A DNA stretch of 64,000 nucleotides from Myxococcales bacterium. Its GTDB lineage: Bacteria > Myxococcota_A > Polyangia > Haliangiales > Haliangiaceae. Made by a program: the position numbers and the translations under genes. This document shows positions 9,096 through 22,891 of the stretch, one piece after another; position 1 is the first letter of the stretch, and each line of letters starts with the position of its first letter. The DNA lies in assembly GCA_016706545.1 (NCBI GenBank), contig JADJJK010000002.1:1-64000 (forward strand), written 5' to 3'. The notes beneath the pieces are model-generated. The model searched no databases, was not told where the DNA came from, and saw nothing but the letters and a program-made list of their open reading frames with translations.

Positions 9096-10574
9096 ATGAG
9101 CGTTTCGCCAACCCTGCCGCCTAACCCGTCGCACGTCCCGTCGCCGAACTCGTCGCCTGGCCCGTCGCAGAACTCGTCGCCTGGCCCGTCGCCGAGCCGG
9201 TCCTCCCTTCCGCCCGAAGCCTCGCCGCTGGCCCACCGTACGGTGCGCCGCCTGCTGGCGCCGGTTCAGGCCTTCCTGCAGATCGAAGCGGCCAGCGGCA
9301 TCGCGCTGATGATCGCCACCGCCCTGGCGCTCGTCTGGGCCAACTCTCCGTGGGCCCACAGCTACCACGACCTGTGGCACCTGCCGGTCGGTCTCGGGGT
9401 CGGGGAGTGGAGCTTTGTCCGCCCCCTGCACTTCTGGGTCAACGATGTGCTGATGGCGGTGTTCTTCTTCGTGGTCGGGCTGGAGATCCGCCGCGAGCTC
9501 CACGCCGGCGAGCTCTCGGATCTCAAGCGAGCGACGCTGCCGTTGGCCGCCGCGCTGGGCGGCATGTTGCTCCCCGCCGGGATCTACGCCGTCCTCAACT
9601 ACGGCCGCGCCGGCATCCATGGCTGGGGGGTCCCCATGGCCACCGACATCGCCTTCGCCGTGGGCGTCCTGGCGCTCCTGGGCCCGCGCGTCCCTCCGGC
9701 GCTGCGCATCCTGCTGCTGGCACTCGCCGTGATCGACGACATCGGCGCGATCGTGGTCATCGCCATCTTCTACACCGACGGGGTGGCCCCGAGCGGCCTG
9801 GGCGTCGCGGCCGCCGGCGGCCTTGGCATCCTGCTGCTGCAGCGCATCGGCCTGCGCAGCGCCTGGCACTACGTCCCCGCCGGCGCGGTGGTGTGGGTCG
9901 GGCTGTACCAGGCCGGGGTCCACCCGACCCTGTGCGGCGTGATCGTCGGGCTCATGACCCCGGCGCGAGCCTGGGTGGGCGCGGAGGGGTTCTCCGCGCA
10001 GGCCGCGCCGCTGGTGGCCGACGCCGGCAAGCAGTCCCCGCACGAGCTGCTCGGCGTCCTCGACGAGATCGAGCGCCTCCGCCGCGAGGCTGTGCCGCCC
10101 ACCGTCTACCTCGTCCACCACCTCCATCGCCTGGTCGCCTTCGCCATCATGCCGCTGTTTGCGCTGGCCAACGCCGGCGTGTCGCTGGGCGGGGCCGACC
10201 TGTCAGGAGACGGCCTGTTCGTGTTCCTGGGCGTCGCGGTGGGCCTGGTCGTCGGCAAGACCTTCGGGATCTTCGTCGCCTGTCGCCTCACCGCTGCGCT
10301 CGGGCTCTCGGCCTTGCCGCGTGACGCCAGGTGGACCGGGGTCGTGCTGGTCGGCATCACCGCAGGAATCGGGTTCACCATGTCGCTGTTCGTGGCGCAG
10401 CTAGCGTTCCCGCCTGGCGCGCTGCTCGAGACCGCGAAGCTCGCCATCCTGGTGGGCTCCACGGTGGCCGCGCTCGTGGGGCTCGCCTATGGCCGCTTGA
10501 CCTTGCGCCCAAGGGCCCCGGACGAGGCCCCGTTCGTCGACGCCGCCACCGCCGAGTCGTCCGCCGAGGTCTAG
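9096..10574 (+). CDS. nhaA: Na+/H+ antiporter NhaA
   Basis: A 492-residue antiporter that exchanges sodium for protons across the inner membrane. After an unusual Pro/Ser-rich N-terminal extension of about 45 residues come the typical NhaA segments, including LQIEAASGIALMIATALAL, the DVLMAVFFFVVGLEI helix and the ion-binding Asp pair in LAVIDDIGAIVVIAIFY. HGWGVPMATDIAFAVGVLAL is also present and diagnostic. The usual family length is nearer 390-450, the excess being the extension, which is encoded by a 24-base near-repeat (about 9138-9195). The start is ATG at 9096, without a clear ribosome binding site. A later start close to residue 45 is possible. It stands alone, followed after 47 bases by the peptidase gene. 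Confidence 0.95.
   Translation: MSVSPTLPPNPSHVPSPNSSPGPSQNSSPGPSPSRSSLPPEASPLAHRTVRRLLAPVQAFLQIEAASGIALMIATALALVWANSPWAHSYHDLWHLPVGLGVGEWSFVRPLHFWVNDVLMAVFFFVVGLEIRRELHAGELSDLKRATLPLAAALGGMLLPAGIYAVLNYGRAGIHGWGVPMATDIAFAVGVLALLGPRVPPALRILLLALAVIDDIGAIVVIAIFYTDGVAPSGLGVAAAGGLGILLLQRIGLRSAWHYVPAGAVVWVGLYQAGVHPTLCGVIVGLMTPARAWVGAEGFSAQAAPLVADAGKQSPHELLGVLDEIERLRREAVPPTVYLVHHLHRLVAFAIMPLFALANAGVSLGGADLSGDGLFVFLGVAVGLVVGKTFGIFVACRLTAALGLSALPRDARWTGVVLVGITAGIGFTMSLFVAQLAFPPGALLETAKLAILVGSTVAALVGLAYGRLTLRPRAPDEAPFVDAATAESSAEV
9138..9195 (+). repeat. 24-base repeat encoding Pro/Ser extension of NhaA
   Basis: Two near-identical 24-base units, each containing GAACTCGTCGCCTGGCCCG, plus a partial third unit encode the Asn/Ser/Pro/Gly segment at the N-terminus of NhaA. 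The unit is a multiple of three and keeps frame. Confidence 0.6.
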
Positions 10575-10621
10575 GGCACGCGCCGACTCCCCATCAGACT
10601 CGCAGACAAGGCCGCGGGCGC

Positions 10622-12862
10622 ATGCTACGGCATGGGATGCGTCTTTTGTTCCTTCTCGCCGCGCAGCTAGGCTGGGCGCTCGTCGCCTGCAAGAGCGGTC
10701 CGTCTTCGACCGCCGTCAACCCCGTCAACCCCGGTGACGCCGTCGGGTCTCCTGGCACGGCCGTCGCGGCCAGCGAGGCCACGAGGCCAGCTTCGCCCGC
10801 TGGGCCGGCGGCGCCGCGCGCCGCCGCGCGCGCCCACCCGGTGACCTCGCCCTTTGGCACGCGCGACGACCCGTACTACTGGCTGCGCGACGACACGCGC
10901 AAGGACCCGGAGGTGCTCGCGTACCTCACCGCCGAGAACGACTACGCGAGCGCCGTGCTGGCGCCGGCCAGCGCGCTCCAGGAGACGTTGCTCGGCGAGC
11001 TTCGCGCACGGATGCAAGAGGACGACGCCAACGTCCCAACGTTTGACCGCGGGTACTGGTACTACTCGCGGTTCGAGGCTGGCAAGCAGTACCCGATCCA
11101 CGCCCGCAAGAAGGGCACGCTGCAGGCCGCCGAGGAGATCTTGCTCGACGGCAACGCCCTGGCGCAGGGCCACTCGTTCTACGCCATCGGCAGCTACGAG
11201 ATGAGCCCCAACGGACAGCTCCTGGTCTGGGGGGATGACACCGTCGGCCGCAACGAGTTCGTCCTGCACGTCAAGGATCTGCGGACCGGCAAGGTCTTGC
11301 CCGACACCGCGGTCAACATCTCGCCGAACTTCGCCTGGGCTAGCGACAACAAGACCTTGTTCTACGTGGGCAAGGATCCCACCACGCTGCGCTCAGACCG
11401 CGTCTTTCGCCAGACCCTGGGCGGCGCCGCGGAGCAGATCTTCAAGGAGGACGACGGCCAGTACTACGTGGGGCTGCAGACCACCAAGTCGCGCAAGTAC
11501 ATCGCCATCGGGATGTCCGCCACCACCAACTCCGAGGTGCGGCTCATCGACGCGGATCGCCCGCGCGCCGAGCCGACCGTGTTTCTGCCGCGCAGCCGTG
11601 ATCACCTGTACTCGCTCGACCACCTGGACGGCCGCTTCGTGGTGCTCAGCAACGCCGACGCCAAGAACTTCCGCCTCTTCGAGGTGGCGCTGGGCAAGCA
11701 AGCGGACCGCAAGGCGTGGCGAGACCTGGTGCCGCACGCGGCGGACGTCCTCCTCGAGGACTTCGCGCTGTACCGCCGGTTCCTCGCGGTGTCCGTGCGC
11801 TCCGGCGGCCTGCGCAAGGTCAAGGTGTTGCCCAAGGGCAAGGCCGCGTTCTTCATCGACGCGCCGGATCCAACCTACGCGATGACGGTGGTGAACACCC
11901 CGGATCCGGATAGCGCCGTGGTCCGGTATGAATACGACTCGCTGACCGCTCCTTCGTCGGTGCTGGAGCAGCAGTTCACCGGCAGCGCCGCGACCTTGCT
12001 CAAGCGGCAGCCTGTCCCAGGATACCAACCCGAGCTGTACGCCAGCGACTATCTGCACGCCACCGCCAAGGACGGCGCCAAGATCCCCATCTCGGTGGTC
12101 TACAAGAAGTCCACGCCACGCGACGGCACGGCTCCCATCCTGATCATGGGCTACGGCTCATATGGCTTCTCGATGGAGCCCTGGTTCGAGCAGACGCGGG
12201 TGAGCCTCCTCGACCGCGGCTGGATCTTCGCCATCGCGCACGTGCGCGGCGGGCAGGAGCTTGGCCGCGCCTGGTATGAGGACGGCAAGCTCAGCAAGAA
12301 GATGAACACCTTCACCGACTTCATCGCGGTCAGCGAGCACCTGGTCGAGCACAAGGTGGCCGCCGCCGGACGGGTCTACGCCACCGGCGGCAGCGCCGGC
12401 GGCCTCTTGATGGGCGCCATCGCCAACCTGCGGCCCGAGCTCTATCGCGGCATCATCGCGGCGGTGCCGTTCGTCGACGTGGTCACCACCATGCTCGACG
12501 AGTCGATCCCGCTGACCACCAACGAGTTCGACGAGTGGGGCAACCCCGGCAAGGACAAGGCCGCGTACGACGCGATGCTCGCGTACTCGCCCTACGACAA
12601 CGTGGGCGCCAAGGCGTACCCCTCGATGTACGTGCGGACCGGCCTGCACGATAGCCAGGTACAGTACTTCGAGCCCGCCAAGTGGGTCGCGCGCCTGCGC
12701 ACCGTCAAGACGGATCGCAACCCGCTGCTGTTCGAGACCGACATGACCTCGGGTCACGGCGGCAGCTCGGGCCGGTTCAACCGCCTGCGCCGCATCTCTC
12801 GCGAGCTGGCCTTCCTCTTGTTCACCGACGCTCGGCCCGACGCGCGTACGCCGGCGCGCTGA
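10622..12862 (+). CDS. Oligopeptidase B-type lipoprotein (S9A peptidase)
   Basis: A serine peptidase of the prolyl oligopeptidase family that cuts short peptides, in the oligopeptidase B (PtrB) subfamily usually after Arg or Lys. The N-terminus is a lipoprotein signal (LLFLLAAQLGWALVAC) followed by a Pro/Ala linker, so the enzyme is probably tethered to the envelope; classical PtrB is cytoplasmic. A seven-bladed propeller covers about residues 80-470. The hydrolase domain has nucleophile Ser591 in GGSAGG, Asp677 in GLHDSQVQYFEPAKW and His712 in SGHGG. The segment VPFVDVVTTMLDESIPLT is nearly the same as in E. coli PtrB. ATG at 10622 or 10637 could be the start; neither has a strong ribosome binding site. 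It converges on the lipoprotein gene at 12882. Confidence 0.93.
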   Translation: MLRHGMRLLFLLAAQLGWALVACKSGPSSTAVNPVNPGDAVGSPGTAVAASEATRPASPAGPAAPRAAARAHPVTSPFGTRDDPYYWLRDDTRKDPEVLAYLTAENDYASAVLAPASALQETLLGELRARMQEDDANVPTFDRGYWYYSRFEAGKQYPIHARKKGTLQAAEEILLDGNALAQGHSFYAIGSYEMSPNGQLLVWGDDTVGRNEFVLHVKDLRTGKVLPDTAVNISPNFAWASDNKTLFYVGKDPTTLRSDRVFRQTLGGAAEQIFKEDDGQYYVGLQTTKSRKYIAIGMSATTNSEVRLIDADRPRAEPTVFLPRSRDHLYSLDHLDGRFVVLSNADAKNFRLFEVALGKQADRKAWRDLVPHAADVLLEDFALYRRFLAVSVRSGGLRKVKVLPKGKAAFFIDAPDPTYAMTVVNTPDPDSAVVRYEYDSLTAPSSVLEQQFTGSAATLLKRQPVPGYQPELYASDYLHATAKDGAKIPISVVYKKSTPRDGTAPILIMGYGSYGFSMEPWFEQTRVSLLDRGWIFAIAHVRGGQELGRAWYEDGKLSKKMNTFTDFIAVSEHLVEHKVAAAGRVYATGGSAGGLLMGAIANLRPELYRGIIAAVPFVDVVTTMLDESIPLTTNEFDEWGNPGKDKAAYDAMLAYSPYDNVGAKAYPSMYVRTGLHDSQVQYFEPAKWVARLRTVKTDRNPLLFETDMTSGHGGSSGRFNRLRRISRELAFLLFTDARPDARTPAR

Positions 12863-12881
12863 CCTGGGACCAGAGCAGTGC

Positions 12882-14297
12882 TCAGCGCGCTGCTGCTGAT
12901 GACGTCGGCAGCGCCGCCGCCAGGTACCACGCGAGCTGCAGGGTCGCCGCCTGCCCGCCGGGCGCCGCGGCATGGAGCAGGCGTCGCAGCGCCGCGCCGG
13001 GATCTCGTCCGGTCTGCCTCGCTGCCACCAGCGCGCCGATGCCATCCGCCCAGGCCGCCGCGCCCTCGGCGTTGATCTCGGCCACGCTACGGTCAAATGC
13101 CGCGTCCAACGTGACCGAGACCCAGGGATCGTCCACCACCAGCGCCAGCCGCGCCAGGGCCCGCAGCAAGATGTGGTGATAGGTCAGGCGGGCGTTGTGC
13201 GGATCGTACCAGCGACCATCGGCCAGGGCGCCCGGCAACACGCCCAGCCGCGCCCGGGTCTGCGCCGCGTCACGCCACCGCGCCGCCTCGTCCGGCTCCC
13301 CAGCGCGCTCGAAGGTGGCCGCGAGCGAAGCCTGTAGCTCGACGGAGAAGGCGTTGTAGTTCCAGTTGGCCACCACGGGCTGGGCGCTCGCCCACTGCGC
13401 GGCCCGACGAGCCGCCTGCAAGTACCGCGGCTCGGCCAGCGCGCCCGCGGCCTGCACCAGCGCGACCCCGCAGGTCCCGGTGTCAAACTGCAGGCCACCG
13501 TCGTCAGCCGTCAGAAACCAGCCGTCGACCAGCACGCCGGGGGGGCGCCCCGCTGCCTCCCACTTCTCCTTGGCCTGCACCGCGAGCTGCAACGGACGCG
13601 GCAGGCGCGCGCGACACGCGCCTTCGCTCTCGCCGGCCTGGCGGCAGGAGGTGACGAGGCGCTCGGCGTCATCGGTGAGGTCGGGGAACGGGAACACGCC
13701 GTCGGCCCCCTGCACCGCTACCAGGTACTCCGCGCCCTGGGTCAGCGCCGCGGCGAACTCGCCTCGCTGCTGCCCGGCCCAGGGCAAGATCTGGGCATAG
13801 GCCGACACCAGCTCGCACGCGCTGCGGAGCGGCTCGGACAAGGCCTCGCCAGACCGCGAGCCCTGGACTAGCACCCAGGGCTCGCGCCCCAGGATCTGCG
13901 CTCGCAGCGCGGTCAGATAGCGAGGCAAGAGGACCGCGGGATCGACCGGATCCGCGACCGTGGCGCGGCGCTCGCTGACGGCCTCTGCCACGCCCTGCCA
14001 CGGCCCCAGCGCCGCGCGGACCGCGCACACGGCGCTCGCCACCCTGCCCTCGTCCCTGGCGGCCAGCGCGTCGACGAGCGCCGGCTGCTGTCGCGCCGCG
14101 GCCCTGGCCACCTCGTCTGGCACCGGCGTGCCGTCTGCCGCGCGCCGGCCCGGCAAGGGCGCCTCGGGGCACACCACGCCGGCCGAGGGCGCCAGGAGGT
14201 CTCCCCCTGCGCGAGCGCCGCAGCCAGCCAGCGCGCTCAGCGAGGCGGCAGCGAGCAAGAGCACGGACGGATGAGCAGGCGCTAAGGGCGGCGACAT
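12882..14297 (-). CDS. Predicted lipoprotein, alpha-helical
   Basis: A 471-residue protein with a lipoprotein signal (LLLAAASLSALAGCG, lipid Cys about residue 26). No catalytic family is recognised. The mature part is dominated by Ala-rich helices with aromatic-rich turns, for example ANWNYNAFSVELQASL and YHHILLRALARL. That pattern resembles alpha/alpha toroid proteins of the six-hairpin glycosidase type, but this is a weak structural guess. The start ATG at 14297 is set by the signal peptide. It converges with the oligopeptidase gene, 19 bases apart, and is followed upstream by the thioredoxin-fold gene after 47 bases. Confidence 0.6.
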   Translation of the reverse strand: MSPPLAPAHPSVLLLAAASLSALAGCGARAGGDLLAPSAGVVCPEAPLPGRRAADGTPVPDEVARAAARQQPALVDALAARDEGRVASAVCAVRAALGPWQGVAEAVSERRATVADPVDPAVLLPRYLTALRAQILGREPWVLVQGSRSGEALSEPLRSACELVSAYAQILPWAGQQRGEFAAALTQGAEYLVAVQGADGVFPFPDLTDDAERLVTSCRQAGESEGACRARLPRPLQLAVQAKEKWEAAGRPPGVLVDGWFLTADDGGLQFDTGTCGVALVQAAGALAEPRYLQAARRAAQWASAQPVVANWNYNAFSVELQASLAATFERAGEPDEAARWRDAAQTRARLGVLPGALADGRWYDPHNARLTYHHILLRALARLALVVDDPWVSVTLDAAFDRSVAEINAEGAAAWADGIGALVAARQTGRDPGAALRRLLHAAAPGGQAATLQLAWYLAAALPTSSAAAR

Positions 14298-14344
14298 CCA
14301 CCGTGCAGACCCGGCGATGTCGCGAAGGTTAGGTGGGGCCGGGC

Positions 14345-14898
14345 TCAGCCCCAGACCTTCTTGCGCAACAGGCCGCAGCGATCGAGCTCATGCAGCGCCT
14401 CGCGACCGCCCACGCACTCGCCGGCGATGAACACCAGCGGCAGCTTGCGGCCAGAGGAGTCCCGGCGCACGGCGGACTGCGTCGCGAGATCGCCCTCGAG
14501 GTTGAGCACCAGGAAGGGGATCTCGGCCTCCTCCAGCGGCTGGGTGAGCCGGGGGAGCTGGAGGCGATGCTTGTCGAGGTGATAGACCACCACCGGCGCG
14601 GCGACCCGAGCGCCAGCCGCTGCGCCCGGGGCGCGGCCCCTGCCGGCTGCTCGGCGCTGCCGGACCTGACGGCGCCAGCGCCCGGGGCCCGCACCTGCCC
14701 GGACGCCGCTTCCCCGGAGAGGCCGCGCTCGAAGGCTCGCTTCTCCGCCAGCTCTGCGTCCGAGGCCAGCGGCTGTCCCAGCGCCAGGTTGAGGCCGCGC
14801 AGCCGGTCGCCGAGCCGCCCAGGGAGCCGCGACAGCGAGTCGTGTGCGCGCGCGCGCAGCCGATCGATGAGGTCGTGTTTGTCGTCCTGGCGAGCCAT
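14345..14898 (-). CDS. Glutaredoxin-fold protein without CxxC (apparent frameshift)
   Basis: The N-terminal half reads in one frame from ATG at 14898 (MARQDDKHDLIDRLRARAHD). The C-terminal half reads in the next frame to a stop at 14345. The change needs one base, somewhere near 14620-14650 where GCGCCCCGGGCGC lies on the coding strand. The C-terminal segment (VVVYHLDKHRLQLPRLTQ, LPLVFIAGECVGGREAL) has the strand and helix pattern of glutaredoxins, including the cis-Pro region and GG binding loop. However, the redox CxxC position (YHLDKH) has no cysteine. It follows the dehydratase-like gene after 11 bases in the same direction, so it may be the last gene of that operon. Either a sequence error or a real mutation explains the break. 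Confidence 0.6.
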
Positions 14899-14909
14899 GA
14901 CCCTGTTCG

Positions 14910-16754
<1,845 letters not shown>

Positions 16755-16834
16755 GGAGACTCCTGCGGGTGCGATGCCCGGGGCGCGGCCCGGGTGATTC
16801 TTGAAAAAGGATGGATGGGGTGAGAGGAAAGCGG

Positions 16835-20419
<3,585 letters not shown>

Positions 20420-20464
20420 CTGAAGGCTCCTCATGAGCGACCTGCGGCGGGGCGCCACAGGCAG

Positions 20465-20490
20465 AACTAGACTGATGTGTCAGTCTAGTT
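20465..20490. promoter_or_regulatory. Perfect 11-bp inverted repeat, likely operator
   Basis: AACTAGACTGA (20465-20475) is followed after TGTG by its exact reverse complement (20480-20490). The length, symmetry and TGA-N4-TCA core resemble operators of TetR-type repressors. It lies 45 bases upstream of the activase start. Confidence 0.75.
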
Positions 20491-20512
20491 CTAGAATGAC
20501 ACGTCAGTCTAG
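20491..20512. promoter_or_regulatory. Second operator copy, one mismatch
   Basis: CTAGAATGA (20491-20499), a CACG spacer and TCAGTCTAG (20504-20512) repeat the neighbouring palindrome with one mismatch. The two centres are 24 bases apart, so two dimers could bind side by side. Both activase and esterase promoters could be controlled. Confidence 0.7.
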
Positions 20513-20695
20513 TGCTAACCTCACGAAGATGTTTCTGTTCGTGTGGGTTGTCACGTACAGCGGCCTTCTGTATGGCTAACCCCGCGAGACCTCGAGGTCC
20601 GCGCGCCAGAAGCGAAAGGCGAGCCGGCTGACCGGGCCAAAAGCGTCTGGCCCCGCTGCCTTGCGTTCTCGGCCAGGACACACGACGCTTGCCCC

Positions 20696-21526
20696 GTGGA
20701 TTCCGTCACCGGCAAGGTCGAGATCAAAGAGGTGGAGACCCAGAGCCTGCCGGGGCCACGGACCTTGCGGGTGTACCTGCCGCCTGGCTACGAGCAGGAT
20801 CACGGGCGCCGCTATCCGGTCATGTACTTGCACGATGGCCAGAACGCCTTCAGCGGCGACACGTCCTTTCTGCCCAACAAGGAATGGAAGGCCGACGAGG
20901 CGGCGCAGGCGCTCATCGAGGCTGGCCTCATCGAGCCGCTCTTGATCGTGGCCATCGACAACGGCGGAGATCGGCGCGGCGACGAGTTCTTGCCGACCCG
21001 CGACACGCTCCCCGACGGCGTGACCATGGGCGGCGACGCCGACCGCTACTCGCGCATGTTGCTCGAGGAGATAAAGCCGCTCATCGACAGCGAGTACCGC
21101 ACCCGCATCGATCCGGCCGACACCGCGATGTGCGGGTCGTCCCTGGGCGGCATCATCACGCTGCACGTCGGCCTTGGGAACCCGCAGGTGTTTGGCAAGC
21201 TCGCGGTCATGTCTCCCAGCTTGTGGTGGGACAACCGCGTGATGCTCAAGCGCGTGCGCGCGCTGCCGCAGAAGCAGCCGCAGCGCATCTGGATCGACTC
21301 CGGCACCGACGAGAACGGCCATGAGCACGCGGCGCGGGCCCGCGAGCTGGGCCGCATCCTGGAGGGCAAGGGCTGGGTCCCCGGGGAAGATCTGGCGGTC
21401 TACATCGACGGCTACGCCATCCACCGCGAGGACGCCTGGGCGCGGCGCTTCCCCGTGATCCTGATGTTCCTGTTTGGCCGCCACTCGCCGCCGCTGTCGA
21501 TGGCGACCCTGGCGCACCTGGATTGA
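20696..21526 (+). CDS. Putative esterase, alpha/beta hydrolase (esterase D/Fes type)
   Basis: About 276 residues if read from GTG at 20696 (VDSVTGKVEIKEVETQS). The frame is open further upstream but lacks protein character there. The sequence matches the putative esterase family that includes enterochelin esterase and S-formylglutathione hydrolase: RTLRVYLPPGYE, PVMYLHDGQNAF, and the nucleophile elbow CGSSLGGIITLH. SPSLWWDNR and IDSGTDENG follow, the latter probably providing the catalytic Asp, and His is likely in a C-terminal HRED segment. No signal peptide is seen with this start. The gene is divergent from the activase operon and shares the operator-bearing intergenic region, so joint control is plausible. 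The substrate cannot be told from sequence. Confidence 0.8.
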   Translation: MDSVTGKVEIKEVETQSLPGPRTLRVYLPPGYEQDHGRRYPVMYLHDGQNAFSGDTSFLPNKEWKADEAAQALIEAGLIEPLLIVAIDNGGDRRGDEFLPTRDTLPDGVTMGGDADRYSRMLLEEIKPLIDSEYRTRIDPADTAMCGSSLGGIITLHVGLGNPQVFGKLAVMSPSLWWDNRVMLKRVRALPQKQPQRIWIDSGTDENGHEHAARARELGRILEGKGWVPGEDLAVYIDGYAIHREDAWARRFPVILMFLFGRHSPPLSMATLAHLD

Positions 21527-21637
21527 GACGGCAGGCCCGGCTTGGGCCGGCGGGGGAATTTCCGCCCCGCAGCGGCTGGTACTTCGCGCATGCCCCAGCC
21601 CCTCACGGCCAGGTTTGTTGGTGACGCCCTGTCGACG

Positions 21638-21691
21638 CCTCGCGGGCCTCGCGCGCCTCGCGGGCCTCGCGCGCCTCGCGCGCCTCGCGCC
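21638..21691 (+). repeat. 9-base tandem repeat CCTCGCGSG, six units
   Basis: Six uninterrupted units alternate CCTCGCGGG and CCTCGCGCG just before the ATG at 21701. They are probably in the 5' leader of the methyltransferase gene; if translated they would give Arg/Ala/Pro repeats. Confidence 0.8.
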
Positions 21692-21700
21692 AGCGGCGCG

Positions 21701-22837
21701 ATGAGGGCGGCGCTCGTGGGGCTCGGGATCGTGGGGATCGCAGGGATCGCAGGGATCGCAGGGCTCGGCGCCGGCTGTACGCCGCGTAGCACCCCGCCCA
21801 CCTCCGCCGCTGCGCTGTGTCCTCCGGCTGCGACGTCGAGCTCGCCGCCGCCAGCGACCGCCGCGGCCCCCGCGGCCCCCGCAACGCCGCCGCAGGCCAC
21901 CGACGCCGAGGTGATCCGCCAGAGCCACGAGCTGCTGGCTGCCTGGGATCGCGGCGACGTGGAGGCGGCGGCCGCCACCTTGGCCCCCGAGTTCCTGCAC
22001 GTCGAGGGCAGCTACGCGCAGACCCGCGCGGAGTTCCTGCGCAGCCTCGGCGCGCGCAAGCCCGGCGCGCCATACATCGCGTCCCGGACCTGGGACAACG
22101 AGCGGGTGTGGCTGCACGCCGACCGCGCGGTGTTCTCCGGCAAGGCCACCGAGCGCCAGGGCGGCAATGACGCCAAGGGCGGCTACAAGTACGTGGGCTG
22201 GTATCTCGTGGAATGGCGGCGCCACGACCTGGCCTGGCAGGCCACGCTGTGGACCTGGCAACGCGCCGGGGAGCAGCCGATGCGCGAGGAGTGGAACGAG
22301 ATCTATCGCAACGGCCTGGGCTTTCGCCGAGAACCCAACCGCCTGCTGGTGGAGACGGTGCGCGGACGTCGCCCGGGCCGCGCGCTCGACGTGGCCACCG
22401 GGCAAGGTCGCAACGCGGTCTACCTGGCCGCGCAGGGATGGAAGGTCACCGGCGTCGATCTCTCGGACGAAGGGCTCCGGCTGGCGCGCGAGCAAGCGGC
22501 GCAGCGAAAGCTCGCGCTCGATACCGTCAACGCCAACCTGGACGACTACGACTTCGGCAAAGACCGCTGGGATCTGGTGACGATGATCTACGCAGGTGAC
22601 AAGGTCGCCTGGCTCGACAAGATCCGGCCCAGCCTGCGCCGCGGCGGCCTGCTCGTCGTCGAGTACTTCGCCAAGGACGCGAGCAGCGGCGCAGGTGGCG
22701 ACGGGTTTGCCCCTGGCCAGCTCGCCAAGCTGTTCGCCGAGGGCTTCGATGTGGTGCGCGATGAGGTGGTCGAGGACGCTCCGGACTGGGCGATGGATCG
22801 CGCGCTCCTGGTGCGCTTTGTCGCCCGCAAGCGCTGA
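21701..22837 (+). CDS. Lipoprotein: SnoaL-like domain fused to SAM methyltransferase
   Basis: A 378-residue protein. A lipoprotein signal ends in GLGAGC; its hydrophobic core GIVGIAGIAGIAG comes from four 9-base repeats (21728-21763). After a Pro/Ala linker, residues about 65-190 (EVIRQSHELLAAWDRGDVEA, RTWDNERVWLHADRAVFSG) look like a SnoaL/DUF4440 cone domain. Residues about 195-375 are a class I SAM methyltransferase with motif I ALDVATGQGRNAVYLAAQG and GVDLSDEGL. SAM is cytoplasmic, so an exported methyltransferase is odd. Either the signal acts as an inner-membrane anchor, or the true start lies later and the first 30 residues mislead. It converges with the glycosyltransferase-like gene. 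Confidence 0.72.
   Translation: MRAALVGLGIVGIAGIAGIAGLGAGCTPRSTPPTSAAALCPPAATSSSPPPATAAAPAAPATPPQATDAEVIRQSHELLAAWDRGDVEAAAATLAPEFLHVEGSYAQTRAEFLRSLGARKPGAPYIASRTWDNERVWLHADRAVFSGKATERQGGNDAKGGYKYVGWYLVEWRRHDLAWQATLWTWQRAGEQPMREEWNEIYRNGLGFRREPNRLLVETVRGRRPGRALDVATGQGRNAVYLAAQGWKVTGVDLSDEGLRLAREQAAQRKLALDTVNANLDDYDFGKDRWDLVTMIYAGDKVAWLDKIRPSLRRGGLLVVEYFAKDASSGAGGDGFAPGQLAKLFAEGFDVVRDEVVEDAPDWAMDRALLVRFVARKR
21728..21763 (+). repeat. 9-base tandem repeat in signal peptide core
   Basis: Four units (ATCGTGGGG and then ATCGCAGGG three times) encode Ile-Val/Ala-Gly repeats that form the hydrophobic core of the lipoprotein signal. Confidence 0.8.
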
Positions 22838-22891
22838 GCATGGGGCCCCGAATCGGCGCCGCGGCCGCTGTCGAGACGCCGCCGGGAGCGG

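Noticed and set aside
22527..22891. C-terminal extension of the glycosyltransferase-like protein to 22527
   Set aside because: It is antisense to the methyltransferase and Arg/Trp/Pro-rich; the neighbouring frame gives a better end at 22892.
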